The notes: generated from the sequence alone by a model not told the origin. A stretch of 64,000 nucleotides of DNA from Marmoricola sp. OAE513 (GCF_040546585.1 NZ_JBEPOC010000001.1:2480001-2544000); one strand, 5' to 3'; numbered from the stretch's first letter, positions 16,627 to 26,534 are shown. A program made the numbers and translations.

Positions 16627-18537
16627 CTACCTGCCCTCGAGCCTAACCAGCCTCACCCGGTGGGAGTCCAGGACGGCGACCCGGCGCCCGGGGAGCTCGA
16701 ACGTCCTGGCCTGCCAGTCCTGGCGCAGGTCGGCGAGGGTGTGGGTCGTCAGCCTCCCGCCCGCATCCACGTGCAGGGCGATCAGTCGCCCGCTGCTGTC
16801 TGCCCAGCTGGTCAACGGGGCCAGGGCGGTGGAGGTGCGGTCGACCCAGGTGAAGGCGCGCGGGTCCTCGACGGCCGCGAAGTGGGTGTCCCTGCCGAAG
16901 CTCGCCTGCGAGATCCTGACCGGCCGTCGCGGGTCGCTGATGTCGAACACCGCCGCCTGGGACCAGCCGTTGAGGCCGTCCTCGTCGCCGTCCATGCCCA
17001 GCCCGAGGAGCAGGTGGTCGCCGACGGGGTGCAGGTAGCCGGAGTACCCCGGGATCTTCAGTGCGCCGATCATCCGCGGTCGGTCGGGGTCGCTGAGGTC
17101 GATCGTGTAGAGCGGGTCGGTCTGCCGGAACGTCACCACCACGGCGAGGTCGTCGAACCAGCGGACCGACTGGATGTCCTCGTCGATGCCGAGGTCGGTC
17201 ACGCGGCCGGTCGGGACGAGTCGGCCCTTCTGCTCGGCGAGCACGGTCACGCCGTTGCGGGTGCCGCCCCTGCGGTCCGTCCGGGTCCACGCCACCCGCA
17301 GGCGACCGTCCTGCTCGTCGATCGACCAGCGGTCGCGCACACTGCCCTTGATCTCGCCGGACGCCACGTAGGAGGTGTCGTCACCGGTGACGTCGAAGGC
17401 GTGCAGCTCGGTGTCGTCGTACGCCGGCGTGATCGTGCGGCGGGCGAAGAAGCCCTTGCCGCGCACCTTCTCGTAGGCCACCGAGGTGACGTAGAGGCGG
17501 TCGGCCGAGGAGTAGGCGATCTGGCCGGCAGTGGTGATGCCGACCGCACTGCGCTCGGCGGTGCCGTCGATGTCGAAGGTGGTCACGGCGAGCGTCTCGC
17601 CCCCGGAGTACGCCGACGGGTGGAGCACGTCGTCGCAGTCGGTCAGCGCCTCGCGCTGGCCGTTGCGGTTCACCGACGGCAGCCAGTCCTCGATGGTGGT
17701 CGCCCTGACCTTGGCTCGGTTGAGGCGGGTCGCGCGGCGCTCGGAGATGCCCTTGGTCGGGGTCACCCAGTCGAGCTCGGGTCGCGACGTCGAGGTCACC
17801 AGGCGGATGGTGTCGTCGTACTGGCGGGCTGAGAGCAGGGTTCCCGTGAACCGGTCGGTGCTGACGACCTCCGGGCTGGTCGGCACCGAGATGTCGATGT
17901 CGAGCACCTTGGTCTCGACCCGGCCGCGAGGTCGGCCGTAGGCGAGGTCGACGACGTCGTCGCTCTTGCCGCCGGGCGGCAGGAGCTGCTGGTCGTAGGT
18001 CTGCTGGGTGACCAGCAGGTGGTCGCCGAGGAGCAGGAGCTGGTTGTCGTCCCCGCTCTTCGGCAGCGGTGTCCGGCTGAGCACGACCGGTTCCGGTCCG
18101 CTGACGTCGACCAGGACGAGCCGCTTGTCGGCCACGATCCGCGCCACCAGGGTGCCGTTGGTCTTGGCGACGTCGGGTTCGTCGACGGCGGCCTCCTGGG
18201 TGTTGGTGCCGGTGGCGCTGCTCGACACGGACTTCTCCAACGTGCCCGAGGCCGGCGCGACGCCGTCCGCCATGCGCATGTCGGCGTACGCGATCATCGG
18301 GTTGTCCCAGCCGTAGGGACCGACCTCGCTCACGCCGTGCTGGACGTACCAGTCGAGCAGTTCGGCGCAGGAATCGAATCCCGTCAGCCCGTCGGGGTCG
18401 GCCTGGGCCCGTGGTGCGACCGGGTCGGCGACGACCAGGGTTGCCGAGGTGGCGAACACTCCGGCCGCCACGAGCCACCCCGCCGTTGCCGCTGATGCCA
18501 GTCCGCCGCCGAAGACGACCTTGCCGAGTAGACGCAT
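16627..18537 (-). CDS. Secreted beta-propeller domain protein
   Basis: The 636-residue protein has an N-terminal hydrophobic segment (VVFGGGLASAATAGWLVAAG) serving as signal peptide or anchor. A large domain follows with repeated blades such as VARIVADKRLVLVDVSGPEP, VLDIDISVPTSPEVV and YTIDLSDPDRPRMIGALKI. This fits the bacterial secreted Beta_propel (PF09826-type) family, whose function is largely unknown. The motif TNTQEAAVDEPDVAKTNG early in the domain is typical. The ATG start is 58 bases from the divergent reductase gene at 18596. Confidence 0.82.
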   Translation of the reverse strand: MRLLGKVVFGGGLASAATAGWLVAAGVFATSATLVVADPVAPRAQADPDGLTGFDSCAELLDWYVQHGVSEVGPYGWDNPMIAYADMRMADGVAPASGTLEKSVSSSATGTNTQEAAVDEPDVAKTNGTLVARIVADKRLVLVDVSGPEPVVLSRTPLPKSGDDNQLLLLGDHLLVTQQTYDQQLLPPGGKSDDVVDLAYGRPRGRVETKVLDIDISVPTSPEVVSTDRFTGTLLSARQYDDTIRLVTSTSRPELDWVTPTKGISERRATRLNRAKVRATTIEDWLPSVNRNGQREALTDCDDVLHPSAYSGGETLAVTTFDIDGTAERSAVGITTAGQIAYSSADRLYVTSVAYEKVRGKGFFARRTITPAYDDTELHAFDVTGDDTSYVASGEIKGSVRDRWSIDEQDGRLRVAWTRTDRRGGTRNGVTVLAEQKGRLVPTGRVTDLGIDEDIQSVRWFDDLAVVVTFRQTDPLYTIDLSDPDRPRMIGALKIPGYSGYLHPVGDHLLLGLGMDGDEDGLNGWSQAAVFDISDPRRPVRISQASFGRDTHFAAVEDPRAFTWVDRTSTALAPLTSWADSSGRLIALHVDAGGRLTTHTLADLRQDWQARTFELPGRRVAVLDSHRVRLVRLEGR

Positions 18538-18595
18538 GTGGTTGAGACGTGAGTAGGCTGCATCCGGTTCCCGTCCCGTCATCCCAGGAGCAGAT

Positions 18596-19774
18596 GTGGC
18601 TGCAGCACGTGCGTACGACATCGTTGTCTTCGGCGCGACCGGGTTCACCGGTGAGCTGACCGCCGCGTACCTCGCCCAGCACGCGCCGGCCGAGTGCCGC
18701 TGGGCCCTCGCCGGCCGCAGCACCGCCAAGCTCGAGGCCGTGCGCGAACGCCTGGCCCTGCTCAACCCCAGGCTGAAGGACCTGCCCCTGCTGCAGGCAG
18801 ACGTGGAGGACCCGGCCTCGATCCGGGCGGTCGCGGAGAGCACCCGCGTCGTCATCACCACGGTCGGTCCCTACCTGGAGTTCGGCGAGCCGCTGGTCGC
18901 TGCTTGTGCGGCCGCGGGGACCGACTACGTCGACCTCACCGGCGAGCCCGAGTTCGTCGACCTGATGTACCTGGCCCACCACGAGACCGCCCGCGCCAGT
19001 GGTGCGCGGATCGTGCACGCTTGCGGTTTCGACTCGATCCCGCACGACCTCGGCGCGTACTTCACCGTCAAGCAGCTGCCGTCGGACGGACACATCGGCG
19101 TCTACGGCGTCGTCCGCAGCGGCGCGCAGTTCTCGGGCGGCACCTTCCACTCGGCGATGGGCGCCATGTCACGCCAGGCGCAGGCCAAGAAGGCGCTGGC
19201 CGAACGGCGCAAGCGCGAGGGCCGGCCCGAGGGCGGCCGCCGGGTCCGGACCATCGCGGGCAAGCCCGGTCGCGACTCGCTGCTCGGCCTCTGGGTGCTG
19301 CCGATGCCGACGATCGACCCCCTGGTCGTCGTGCGCTCGGCTGCCGCCCTGCCGGCGTACGGGCCGGACTTCACCTACGCGCACTTCGCCGGGCTCAAGA
19401 CCTTGCGCTACACGATCGGTGGTTCGGTCGCGGTCGGGTCGCTCGTGGTGGCCGCGAACATCCCGCCGCTGCGCAACCTGCTGAAGAGCCGGATCAAGCA
19501 GGGGGAGGGTCCCTCGGAGTCGCGTCGTGCCAAGTCCTGGTTCACCGTCGACTTCGTCGGTGACGGGGGCGGCGAGACGGTGCGCACCCGCGTCTCCGGT
19601 GGAGACCCCGGCTACGGCGAGACCTCGAAGATGCTCGCCGAATCGGCGCTGTCGCTGGCCTTCGACAACAACCCGCCCACCTCGGGTCAGGTGACGACAG
19701 CCGTCGCGATGGGCGACAACCTGCTCGCCCGGCTGCAGGCCGCCGGCATCACGTTCGAGGTCGTGACGGACTGA
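18596..19774 (+). CDS. Saccharopine dehydrogenase-like / trans-acting enoyl reductase family protein
   Basis: The 392-residue protein has an N-terminal Rossmann fold (DIVVFGATGFTGELTAAYLA, then ALAGRS) for NAD(P). It continues with the family blocks VGPYLEFGEPLVAACAAAGT and ACGFDSIPHDLGAYF, and a C-terminal hydrophobic helix around SVAVGSLVVAANIPP. It is related to the mycobacterial Rv2953-type trans-acting enoyl reductase, but no polyketide synthase is nearby, so the substrate is not assigned. The GTG start has AGGAG 6 bases upstream. It is divergent from the propeller gene and convergent with efeB. Confidence 0.8.
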   Translation: MAAARAYDIVVFGATGFTGELTAAYLAQHAPAECRWALAGRSTAKLEAVRERLALLNPRLKDLPLLQADVEDPASIRAVAESTRVVITTVGPYLEFGEPLVAACAAAGTDYVDLTGEPEFVDLMYLAHHETARASGARIVHACGFDSIPHDLGAYFTVKQLPSDGHIGVYGVVRSGAQFSGGTFHSAMGAMSRQAQAKKALAERRKREGRPEGGRRVRTIAGKPGRDSLLGLWVLPMPTIDPLVVVRSAAALPAYGPDFTYAHFAGLKTLRYTIGGSVAVGSLVVAANIPPLRNLLKSRIKQGEGPSESRRAKSWFTVDFVGDGGGETVRTRVSGGDPGYGETSKMLAESALSLAFDNNPPTSGQVTTAVAMGDNLLARLQAAGITFEVVTD

Positions 19775-19782
19775 AGGTCTTG

Positions 19783-19802
19783 TTGGTCGAGCTCGACCAA
19801 CC
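19783..19802. repeat. 20-bp perfect palindrome between convergent genes
   Basis: GTTGGTCGAGCTCGACCAAC is a perfect palindrome lying 8 bases after the reductase stop and 3 bases before the efeB stop. It may act as a weak bidirectional terminator. Its TTGGTCGAGCTCGACCAA core resembles the GCTCAACC-containing dispersed repeat found elsewhere in the window, so it may be a degenerate copy. Confidence 0.6.
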
Positions 19803-19805
19803 GAG

Positions 19806-21074
19806 TCAGGCGAAGAGTGCCTGACCGACGTACTCGCCCTTCTTGACCCCGGGCGGGACCGCCCAGAGGCCGGAGCCCCGGTGCTCGAGGTACTCCATCA
19901 GACCGTCCTGCGACGAGAGCTGGTTCTGCATCGGCACGTAGTGCTTGCCGGGGTCGCGGACGAAGGCGATGAAGAAGAGTCCCGCGTCCAGACGGCCGAG
20001 AGAGTCCGAGCCGTCGGTGAAGTTGTACCCGCGACGCAGCAGCCTGGTCCCGTTGTTCTGCGACGGGTGTGCGAGCCGGACGTGCGCGTCCATGCCGATG
20101 AGCGGACCGTTGGTGCCCTCGACCTTCAGGTCCAGGTCGGTGAACTCGGTGCCGCCGGACAGCGGGGCGCCGTGTGCCCGCTCGCGGCCGATCAGTGCCT
20201 CCTGCTCGCTCAACGAGGTCCGGTCCCAGGGCTCGATCGCGATGTTGATCCGGCGGGCCACCAGGTAGGACCCGCCGGCCAACCAACCGGCCTTCGGGTC
20301 GTCGTCCTCGGCGACCCACACGAACGTGTCGATGTTCGGCGTGTCCTCGGCCTTGAGGTTGGCGGTGCCGTCCTTGAAGCCCATCAGGTTCCGCGGGGTC
20401 TGCTGCTTCGTCGAGGTCGACGAGGTGCGGCCGAAGCCGAGCTGCGCCCAACGGACCGCCGCCGTGCCGAAGGCGATCCGGGCCAGGTTGCGGATCGCGT
20501 GCACGGCGACCTGCGGGTCGTCGGCGCAGGCCTGGATGCAGAGGTCGCCGTCGCTGCGCTCGAGGTCGAGGTCGTCGGCGGGGAAGTGCGGCAGGCGCTG
20601 GAGCGCCTTCGGTCGCCGGCTCTGCAGGCCGAACCGGTCCTTGCCGTCCTTCTCGAAGAGGGTCGGCCCGAAGCCGAAGGTGATGGTGAGGCCCGAGGCG
20701 GGAAGGCCCAGCGCCTCGCCGGTGTCGAGCGGCGGGGACGCGTAGTTGCGGTCGGTGCCCTCGCCGACCGGCTTGCCGCTGGTCAGCTGCTCGGCCGCGG
20801 TGGTCCAGGCCCGGAGGAGAGCGATCAGATCCTCGCGCGAGTCGGTGGTGACGTCGAAGGCGGCGAAGTGCAACCGGTCCTGAGCCGGGGTGATGATCCC
20901 GGACTGGTGCTTCCCGTGGAACGGGTAGGTGCGGCTCCTGCCGCTCGGTGCGTCGTCCTCCTCGGCCGAGGCGAGCTGGTAGCCGCCGATCGCGGCGGCT
21001 CCGGCCAACGCGCCTGCGCCGGCGACTCCGAGGAGCCGCCGGCGCGAGACGTCGTGCTGGGGTGCGTCGGTCAC
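19806..21074 (-). CDS. efeB: Dye-decolourising haem peroxidase EfeB (deferrochelatase)
   Basis: EfeB is the exported haem peroxidase of the EfeUOB ferrous-iron system. The 422-residue precursor has a Tat signal (SRRRLLG at residues 10-16, then a hydrophobic stretch), consistent with export after cofactor insertion. DyP hallmarks are present: distal GFKDGT (232-237, catalytic Asp235), proximal His331 in DAHVRLAHP and Arg in LLRRGYNF near 348. GTG at 21074 is chosen because it overlaps the efeO stop as GTGA. Last gene of efeU-efeO-efeB, under the DtxR-like box upstream of efeU. Confidence 0.95.
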   Translation of the reverse strand: MTDAPQHDVSRRRLLGVAGAGALAGAAAIGGYQLASAEEDDAPSGRSRTYPFHGKHQSGIITPAQDRLHFAAFDVTTDSREDLIALLRAWTTAAEQLTSGKPVGEGTDRNYASPPLDTGEALGLPASGLTITFGFGPTLFEKDGKDRFGLQSRRPKALQRLPHFPADDLDLERSDGDLCIQACADDPQVAVHAIRNLARIAFGTAAVRWAQLGFGRTSSTSTKQQTPRNLMGFKDGTANLKAEDTPNIDTFVWVAEDDDPKAGWLAGGSYLVARRINIAIEPWDRTSLSEQEALIGRERAHGAPLSGGTEFTDLDLKVEGTNGPLIGMDAHVRLAHPSQNNGTRLLRRGYNFTDGSDSLGRLDAGLFFIAFVRDPGKHYVPMQNQLSSQDGLMEYLEHRGSGLWAVPPGVKKGEYVGQALFA

Positions 21075-22228
21075 AGGGTGAGCGCTCCAGCCATCTTGGA
21101 CAGCGGCTCCGCCAGGGCGTTCACCGCGTTCGAGAGCTCCTTGCGCTGGGGCTCGGTCACGGTGTCGTAGAACACGAATCCGTCGCCTTCCTTGTACTTG
21201 TCGAGGAGCACCTGCAGGGCCGCGAAGCGCTTGCCGATCTCGGTGGAGAGGGCTTCGTCCTTCGCGTCGAGCAGCGGCTTGAGGGTCTCGTAGCCGACGC
21301 GAGCGCCGTCGACGTTGGCCTGGAAGTCCCACAGGTCGGTGTGCGACCAGATGTCCTCCTCGCCGGTGATCTTGCCGCTGGCGACCTCGTCGAGCAGACC
21401 CTTGGAGCCGTTGGCGATCTGGTCGACGGTGTACGTCAGGTCCTGGACCCGGGTGTTGAGCGTGGTGATGTTGGCCATCAGGTCGTCGGCGTACGTCGAT
21501 CGCTGCGCCTTGGTGAAGGCGGTGTAGCCCTTCGCCGGGGGCCACAGGTCCTTCTCGATCGCGTGCCAACCGGTCCACTTCTGACCGGGCTCGAGGTCGC
21601 GCTCGCGCAGGTCGGTCTTCGGGTCGAGGTCGCCGAAGGACTCGGCGACAGTCTCGGTGCGCTCCCAGTTGGTCCGGGCGACGGGGAAGAGCTTGCGGGC
21701 CTTGTCGTCGTCGCCGGCCTTGTACGCGTCGACGAACTCCTGGGTCTTCGCGACGAGCTCGCCGGTCTGGTTCTTCACGTAGTTCGAGTACTGCGTGAGC
21801 GCCGCGTCGATCGCCTTCTGGTCGACACCGGTGATGGTGAGGTCCTTGCCGGAGTCGGAGACGGTGAAGTCGGCGCGGATGCCCTCGCCGATCATGCCCG
21901 GCTTGCAGGCGGTGAAGTACTTGCCCGGGGTCGCCGTCAGCATGAGGTCACGGGAGAGGCCGGGGCCGATGTTCTCGACCTCACCGACGATCCGCAGGCC
22001 GTCCTCGCCGAGCAGGTAGAACTCGGTGACCTTGTCGCCGGCGTTCTTGACCTTGAACGAGACGGTGCCGGACTCGGCCTTGGCCGCAGAGACCCTGCAC
22101 GTGTCGTCGGTCGAGGTCACCGAGATCGCGTTGCTGCCTGACTTGGGTTCGTTGTCCTCGGTGATGCTGCACGCAGCGAGAGGAGCGATGACGAGCGCGC
22201 AGGCGGTCGCCAACAGGGGGAGCTTCAC
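21071..22228 (-). CDS. efeO: Iron uptake lipoprotein EfeO
   Basis: EfeO is the extracytoplasmic iron-binding component of EfeUOB. The 385-residue precursor has a lipoprotein signal with lipobox LAAC (Cys20), an N-terminal cupredoxin-like domain (about 30-130) and a C-terminal helical M75/imelysin-like domain. That domain carries the metal motif GWHAIEK (His222, Glu225). It lies 30 bases after efeU and overlaps efeB by GTGA, so the three genes are one operon. Confidence 0.95.
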   Translation of the reverse strand: MKLPLLATACALVIAPLAACSITEDNEPKSGSNAISVTSTDDTCRVSAAKAESGTVSFKVKNAGDKVTEFYLLGEDGLRIVGEVENIGPGLSRDLMLTATPGKYFTACKPGMIGEGIRADFTVSDSGKDLTITGVDQKAIDAALTQYSNYVKNQTGELVAKTQEFVDAYKAGDDDKARKLFPVARTNWERTETVAESFGDLDPKTDLRERDLEPGQKWTGWHAIEKDLWPPAKGYTAFTKAQRSTYADDLMANITTLNTRVQDLTYTVDQIANGSKGLLDEVASGKITGEEDIWSHTDLWDFQANVDGARVGYETLKPLLDAKDEALSTEIGKRFAALQVLLDKYKEGDGFVFYDTVTEPQRKELSNAVNALAEPLSKMAGALTL

Positions 22229-22258
22229 AGGGGTGTGCCTTTCGAGTTGGTCGAGCAG

Positions 22259-23113
22259 TCAGCTCTGGGGGAGGAGGTTCGGGGTGGGTGCGGGCGTGCG
22301 CGGGGTGCGCTGCCGGAGAAGGAAGATCGTCATGACCGGGACCAGGTACGCGAGCCAGGCGTAGGCCTGGAACCACGTCGGGTCGGGCTGGAAGTTGAAG
22401 GTGCCCTTGAGCAGGGTTCCGACCCAGCCGTTCGGGTCGATGGTCGCGCTGATGTCGAAGGCCTTGTCGTTCAGGCCGCTGAGGATGTTCGCCTCCTGGA
22501 GGTCGTGCACGCCGTACGCGAGCACGCCGGCGGCGACGACGATCAGGATGATCCCGGTGTACTTGAAGAACTTGCCGAGGTTGATGCTCAGCACGCCCTT
22601 GTAGAAGAGGAAGCCGAGGGCGACGGCGGTCAACAACCCGAGGAGTCCGCCGACGAGCGGGGTCGTGGTGGACCCGCCGTCCTGGGTGGCGGCCTCCGTG
22701 GCGGCCCAGAGGAACAGCGCGGTCTCCAGGCCCTCACGTCCGACGGCGAGAGCCGCCATCACGACCAGGCTGATCCAGCTGGCCTCGGCGGCGCGGTCGA
22801 GCTTGCCTCGCAGCTCGCCGGACAGGGAGCGCGCGTGGCCGGCCATCCAGAAAACCATCCAGGTGACGAAGCCGACGGCGATGATCGACAGGCCGCCCCC
22901 CAGAGCCTCCTGCGCCTCGAAGGTCAGCTTGCGCGGACCGTAGGTGAGCAGTGCGCCGAACGCCAGGGAGACGAAGATCGCGAACGTGATGCCGGCCCAG
23001 ATCCGGGGAAGCAGGTTCCGACGGTCGCTCTTGACCAGGTAGGCGATCAGGATCACCACGACGAGGGATGCTTCGAGTCCTTCGCGCAGGCCGATCAAGT
23101 AGTTGCCGAGCAC
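22259..23113 (-). CDS. efeU: High-affinity iron permease EfeU (Ftr1 family)
   Basis: EfeU is the membrane permease of the system. The 284-residue protein has about seven hydrophobic segments and both Ftr1-type REGLE motifs (residues 10-14, and GREGLETALFLW near 125), which line the iron path. The C-terminus is short and cytoplasmic. A DtxR-like box (23131-23149) lies 18-36 bases upstream of the start, overlapping the expected promoter, so iron repression is likely. Confidence 0.95.
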   Translation of the reverse strand: MLGNYLIGLREGLEASLVVVILIAYLVKSDRRNLLPRIWAGITFAIFVSLAFGALLTYGPRKLTFEAQEALGGGLSIIAVGFVTWMVFWMAGHARSLSGELRGKLDRAAEASWISLVVMAALAVGREGLETALFLWAATEAATQDGGSTTTPLVGGLLGLLTAVALGFLFYKGVLSINLGKFFKYTGIILIVVAAGVLAYGVHDLQEANILSGLNDKAFDISATIDPNGWVGTLLKGTFNFQPDPTWFQAYAWLAYLVPVMTIFLLRQRTPRTPAPTPNLLPQS

Positions 23114-23130
23114 GTGAACTCCGGGTTTCA

Positions 23131-23149
23131 GCAGGTAAGCCTTGCCTTA
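23131..23149 (-). promoter_or_regulatory. DtxR/IdeR-like iron box upstream of efeU
   Basis: On the minus strand TAAGGCAAGGCTTACCTGC matches 13 of 19 positions of the known DtxR consensus TTAGGTTAGSCTAACCTAA and contains the inverted repeat GTAAG-N6-CTTAC. It ends 18 bases before the efeU ATG. The DtxR-type regulator is encoded about 7 kb away in this window. Confidence 0.65.
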
Positions 23150-23220
23150 CAAGTAAACACCTGCGCCCGGTTGGCTGCCAAACGGGCGTGGTCCAGATCT
23201 CACCGCACGAAAAACAGGAA

Positions 23221-23248
23221 CGGGAGCGCACCGCCCGGTGCGCTCCCG
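23221..23248 (-). terminator. Terminator after the CsbD-like gene
   Basis: A 12-bp perfect stem (CGGGAGCGCACC and its complement) with a 4-base loop lies 24 bases after the CsbD-like stop. On the minus strand it is followed by TTCCTGTTTTTCG, a good T-rich tail. It separates this gene from efeU. Confidence 0.88.
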
Positions 23249-23272
23249 CTGTCTGCGTGGCCTGAGGGCCCG

Positions 23273-23452
23273 TCAGAGAACCTTGTCGACGGTGTCCTTG
23301 ACCTTGTCCTTGACGTCGTCGACCTTGTCCTTGATGCCGGCCTTCGTCTGGTCGGCCTTGCCCTCGGCCTTCAACGAGTCGTCGTTGGTCGCCGCGCCGG
23401 TGGCTTCCTTGGCGCGACCGGCCAGGTCCTGAGCCTTGTTCTCGAGTCCCAT
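23273..23452 (-). CDS. CsbD-like general stress protein, 59 aa
   Basis: The reading frame is only 59 residues: MGLENKAQDLAGRAKEATGA, then a Lys/Asp/Val-rich amphipathic helix with repeated DKV units. This is the CsbD pattern of small hydrophilic stress-induced proteins. A very strong GAGGAGG ribosome site lies 7 bases before the ATG and a strong terminator follows, which supports expression as its own short transcript. The molecular role of CsbD proteins is not established. It is flanked by iron genes but has no iron box of its own. Confidence 0.88.
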   Translation of the reverse strand: MGLENKAQDLAGRAKEATGAATNDDSLKAEGKADQTKAGIKDKVDDVKDKVKDTVDKVL

Positions 23453-23518
23453 GCTGATACCTCCTCGGGTTGGGTTCGGACAGGCAGCATTACCCGGTTG
23501 CGCGAGGCGTACACGTGC

Positions 23519-24334
23519 CTAGGTGTGAACGGTCCCGGGTCGGTGGTGCCGACCGATCGGCAGCACCAGGGGAGTTCCTGACACCTCGTCACGGACCACG
23601 CGGCAGGCCAGGCCGAAGACGTCGTGGACCAGCGACTCGGTGATCACCTCGGCCGGCGGGCCCGCAGCGACCACCCTTCCTCCGCGCAGGGCGACGAGGT
23701 GGTCGCTGTACCGGGCAGCCTGGTTGAGGTCGTGCAGCACCAGGACGACCGTCCGGGCGTCCGCGCGGTTGAGGTCGACGAGCAGGTCGAGGATCTCCAC
23801 CTGGTGGGCGAGGTCCAGGTACGTGGTCGGCTCGTCGAGGAGCAACAGGTCGGTGCCCTGAGCCAGGGTCATCGCGATCCAGACCCGCTGTCGCTGACCG
23901 CCGGACAGCTCGTCGACCGGACGCCGGGCCAGCTCGAGTGTCCCGGTCGCTCGCATCGCGTCGGTGACGACCGCCTCGTCCGCGCTGGTCCACTGCCGGA
24001 ACCACTTCTGGTGCGGGTAGCGCCCGCGGGCGACCAGGTCGGCGACGGTGATGCCCTCGGGCGAGACCGGACTCTGCGGCAGGATCCCGAGCCGGGTGGC
24101 GACCTCGCGGGTGGGCAGCGTCCCGATGTCCTGGCCGTCGAGCAGCACCGTGCCCGCGCGCGGCTGCAGCAACCGAGCCAGCGCGCGCAGCAGCGTGGAC
24201 TTGCCGCACGCGTTGGCGCCGACGATGCAGGTGATCTTCCCGGTCGGGATCTCCAACGACAGGTTCGTCGCCACCTCGACCTGGTCGTAGGCCAGCGTCA
24301 GATTCGCTGCGGCGAGGGTGTGGTGGACGGTCAT
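23519..24334 (-). CDS. Iron-siderophore ABC transporter ATP-binding protein (FepC/FhuC type)
   Basis: The 271-residue ATPase powers uptake of ferric siderophores. It has Walker [10 protein letters not shown] (Ala instead of the usual Gly at the fourth position), Q-loop [10 protein letters not shown], signature LSGGQRQR, Walker [13 protein letters not shown] and switch His in VLHDLNQ. The ARGRYPHQ motif after the Q-loop is typical of the FepC group. It lies 5 bases after the second permease, completing permease-permease-ATPase under the divergent iron box at 26461. A paralogous set lies at 47.5-50.4 kb. Confidence 0.93.
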   Translation of the reverse strand: MTVHHTLAAANLTLAYDQVEVATNLSLEIPTGKITCIVGANACGKSTLLRALARLLQPRAGTVLLDGQDIGTLPTREVATRLGILPQSPVSPEGITVADLVARGRYPHQKWFRQWTSADEAVVTDAMRATGTLELARRPVDELSGGQRQRVWIAMTLAQGTDLLLLDEPTTYLDLAHQVEILDLLVDLNRADARTVVLVLHDLNQAARYSDHLVALRGGRVVAAGPPAEVITESLVHDVFGLACRVVRDEVSGTPLVLPIGRHHRPGTVHT

Positions 24335-24339
24335 CGAGG

Positions 24340-25377
24340 TCAGCCTCCGGTTCCGGTGCGGTTGGCGCGGGCGAGCAGCCAGAGCAGGTACGGCCCGCCG
24401 ATGATGCCGGTGATGATGCCGACCGGCAGGTCGCGCGGGTCGAACAGCTGAGTCCCGGCGAGGTCGGCGACCAGCACCAGGACGGCGCCGACCAAGGCCG
24501 AGGGCACCACCGCGAGCGGTGCCTTCACCAACCGCCGCGCGATCGGCGCCGAGACGAACGCGACGAAGGTGACCGGTCCGGCGGCGGCGGTGGCGGCCGC
24601 GGCCAGCGCGACGGCGAGAACGAGCAGCGTCACCCGGGACAGCTCGACCCGCTGGCCGAGCCCCCTCGCGGTGTCGTCGCCGAGCTGGAGCGTGCGCAGC
24701 TGGCGGGTCATCAGCAAGGTCGGGGGGACCAGGATCAGCATCGCCCACAGCAGCGGCTCGACCTGGGTCCAGCCGCGGCCGTTCAGCGACCCGGTCAGCC
24801 ACACGGTGGCGCGCTGGGCGTCGGTGATCAGAGCCTGGGTGAGCAGGTGGCTGGTGATTGCAACCATCACCGCGGAGACCGCGATGCCGACCAGGACCAA
24901 CCGGTACGGCGAGAGCCCCCGCTTCCAGGCGAGCAGGTAGATCAGCAGCGCGGTCCCGAGTGCGCCGAGGAGAGCCGCGACCGACAGCGCCGACCCGGCC
25001 TCGTTGCCGACGATGATCGCGAAGACGGCCGCGGCCGACGCGCCGGCCGTGATGCCCAGGATGTCGGGGGAGGCGAGCGGGTTGCGGGCCAGCGACTGGA
25101 AGACCGCCCCGGACAGACCGAAGGCCGCGCCGACCAGGACAGCGGCCAGCGCCCGGGGCAGCCGGAGCTCGCCGACGATGAACACGGTCGCACTGTCGCC
25201 GTACCCGAACAGGGCGCGGGGGACGTCTGCCACCGGGATGGAGTAGTCCCCGACGGAGATCGAGTAGCAGAAGGCGCCGGCGGCGACCACTGCGAGCAGC
25301 ACCGAGACCACGACGGCCCGCCCGCGTCCAGCGGTCCGTGCGGAGCGGACCAGGGCCTGGTCGTCCCGGTCGTTCAC
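24340..25377 (-). CDS. Iron-siderophore ABC transporter permease (FecCD family), second subunit
   Basis: The 345-residue membrane protein has about ten hydrophobic segments and the FecCD motifs [20 protein letters not shown] (near 100) and [13 protein letters not shown] (near 235, coupling helix region). It would pair with the permease encoded upstream, whose stop overlaps this GTG start as GTGA. The C-terminal [20 protein letters not shown] is typical of the FepG-like subunit. Confidence 0.92.
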   Translation of the reverse strand: MNDRDDQALVRSARTAGRGRAVVVSVLLAVVAAGAFCYSISVGDYSIPVADVPRALFGYGDSATVFIVGELRLPRALAAVLVGAAFGLSGAVFQSLARNPLASPDILGITAGASAAAVFAIIVGNEAGSALSVAALLGALGTALLIYLLAWKRGLSPYRLVLVGIAVSAVMVAITSHLLTQALITDAQRATVWLTGSLNGRGWTQVEPLLWAMLILVPPTLLMTRQLRTLQLGDDTARGLGQRVELSRVTLLVLAVALAAAATAAAGPVTFVAFVSAPIARRLVKAPLAVVPSALVGAVLVLVADLAGTQLFDPRDLPVGIITGIIGGPYLLWLLARANRTGTGG

Positions 25378-26456
25378 AGCTCGGCCAGCTTGCGGCGGCG
25401 GACCAGGGCGATGAAGAACGGGGCGCCGACCAGGGCCGTGATCAGGCCGACCTGGACCTCGCCCGGCCGGTCGACGACCCGGCCGACGACGTCAGCGGCG
25501 AGCAGCAGGATCGCGGCGAGCACGCCGCTGTACGGGAGCACCCAGCGGTAGTCCGGTCCGGTGATCGCCCGGGCGACGTGCGGAACCACCAGGCCGACGA
25601 AGACGATCGGGCCGGCGGCGGCGGTCGCAGCACCGACCAGCAGGACCACCGAGACCGCCGCGAACCCGCGCGCCAGGTGGACCCGTTGGCCCAGTGAGCG
25701 GGCGACGTCGTCGCCGAGGGCGAGGGCGTTCAGGCTCGGCCCCGCGGCGAGGGCCATTCCGCTCCCGAGGATGATGAAGGGCGCCATCTGACCTGCGATC
25801 TCGCTCGTCCGTCCGGCCAACGACCCGGCTTCCCAGAACCGGAACTGGTTCAGCGTGTTGACGTCGACGACGAGAACCGCGGAGGTGACCGACTGGCAGA
25901 GCGCGGTGACGGCAGTGCCGGCAAGGGCGAGCTTGATCGGGGTCGCACCCTCGCGCCCCAGCGCGCCGAGGGCGTAGACCGCAACCGAGGCGACCGCGGC
26001 GCCGGCGAACGCCCACCAGACGTAGCCGAGCAGGCCAGTGACTCCGAAAACGTAGATCGCGACCACGACGAAGAGGGCTGAGCCGGCGCTGACCCCGAGG
26101 ATGCCCGGGTCGGCCAACGGGTTGCGGGCGACCCCCTGCATCACCGCGCCGGAGAGCCCGAGGGCGACGCCGACCAGGAGCCCGACGAGGGTCCGGGGGA
26201 CTCGCTGGTCCCGCACCACCAGGTGGTCGGTCAGGTCGCGGTCGAAGGAGGTGAAGGCGTCGAATACCGCCTCCAGGGACAGCGGCCGGGACCCGTACCG
26301 GATCGAGGCGAGCGCGACCACGGCCAACGCGACGAGAAGCAGGCCGAGCCCGAACGCGCGCGCCGGACCTGCGCGGAACAGCCCGACCTGGACCAGGGCT
26401 GCAGGGTCGGACCGGGTGTCCGCATCGGGGACCTCGCCGACGGCGTGGAGACTCAC
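25374..26456 (-). CDS. Iron-siderophore ABC transporter permease (FecCD family), first subunit
   Basis: The 360-residue FepD-like permease shows [20 protein letters not shown] near 110, [18 protein letters not shown] near 245 and the C-terminal [20 protein letters not shown]. About nine to ten membrane segments follow a hydrophilic N-terminus of about 30 residues. Its GTG start is 5 bases from the iron box at 26461-26479 with little room for a leader, so the mRNA may be leaderless or the true start a little downstream. First gene of the minus-strand importer operon. Confidence 0.92.
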   Translation of the reverse strand: MSLHAVGEVPDADTRSDPAALVQVGLFRAGPARAFGLGLLLVALAVVALASIRYGSRPLSLEAVFDAFTSFDRDLTDHLVVRDQRVPRTLVGLLVGVALGLSGAVMQGVARNPLADPGILGVSAGSALFVVVAIYVFGVTGLLGYVWWAFAGAAVASVAVYALGALGREGATPIKLALAGTAVTALCQSVTSAVLVVDVNTLNQFRFWEAGSLAGRTSEIAGQMAPFIILGSGMALAAGPSLNALALGDDVARSLGQRVHLARGFAAVSVVLLVGAATAAAGPIVFVGLVVPHVARAITGPDYRWVLPYSGVLAAILLLAADVVGRVVDRPGEVQVGLITALVGAPFFIALVRRRKLAEL

Positions 26457-26460
26457 TCGG

Positions 26461-26479
26461 CTAAGTTAGCCTAGCCTTA
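26461..26479. promoter_or_regulatory. DtxR/IdeR-like iron box shared by divergent importer and binding-protein genes
   Basis: CTAAGTTAGCCTAGCCTTA matches 15 of 19 positions of the DtxR consensus. It lies in the 78-base gap between the divergent permease operon and the binding-lipoprotein gene, 5 bases from the permease GTG and 55 bases from the lipoprotein ATG, so one operator could repress both. Confidence 0.8.
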
Positions 26480-26534
26480 CCTATCTTCCGCTGCCGGGTC
26501 CGTCCTCGGACCCGTCTCTCTCCTGGAGTTCTCC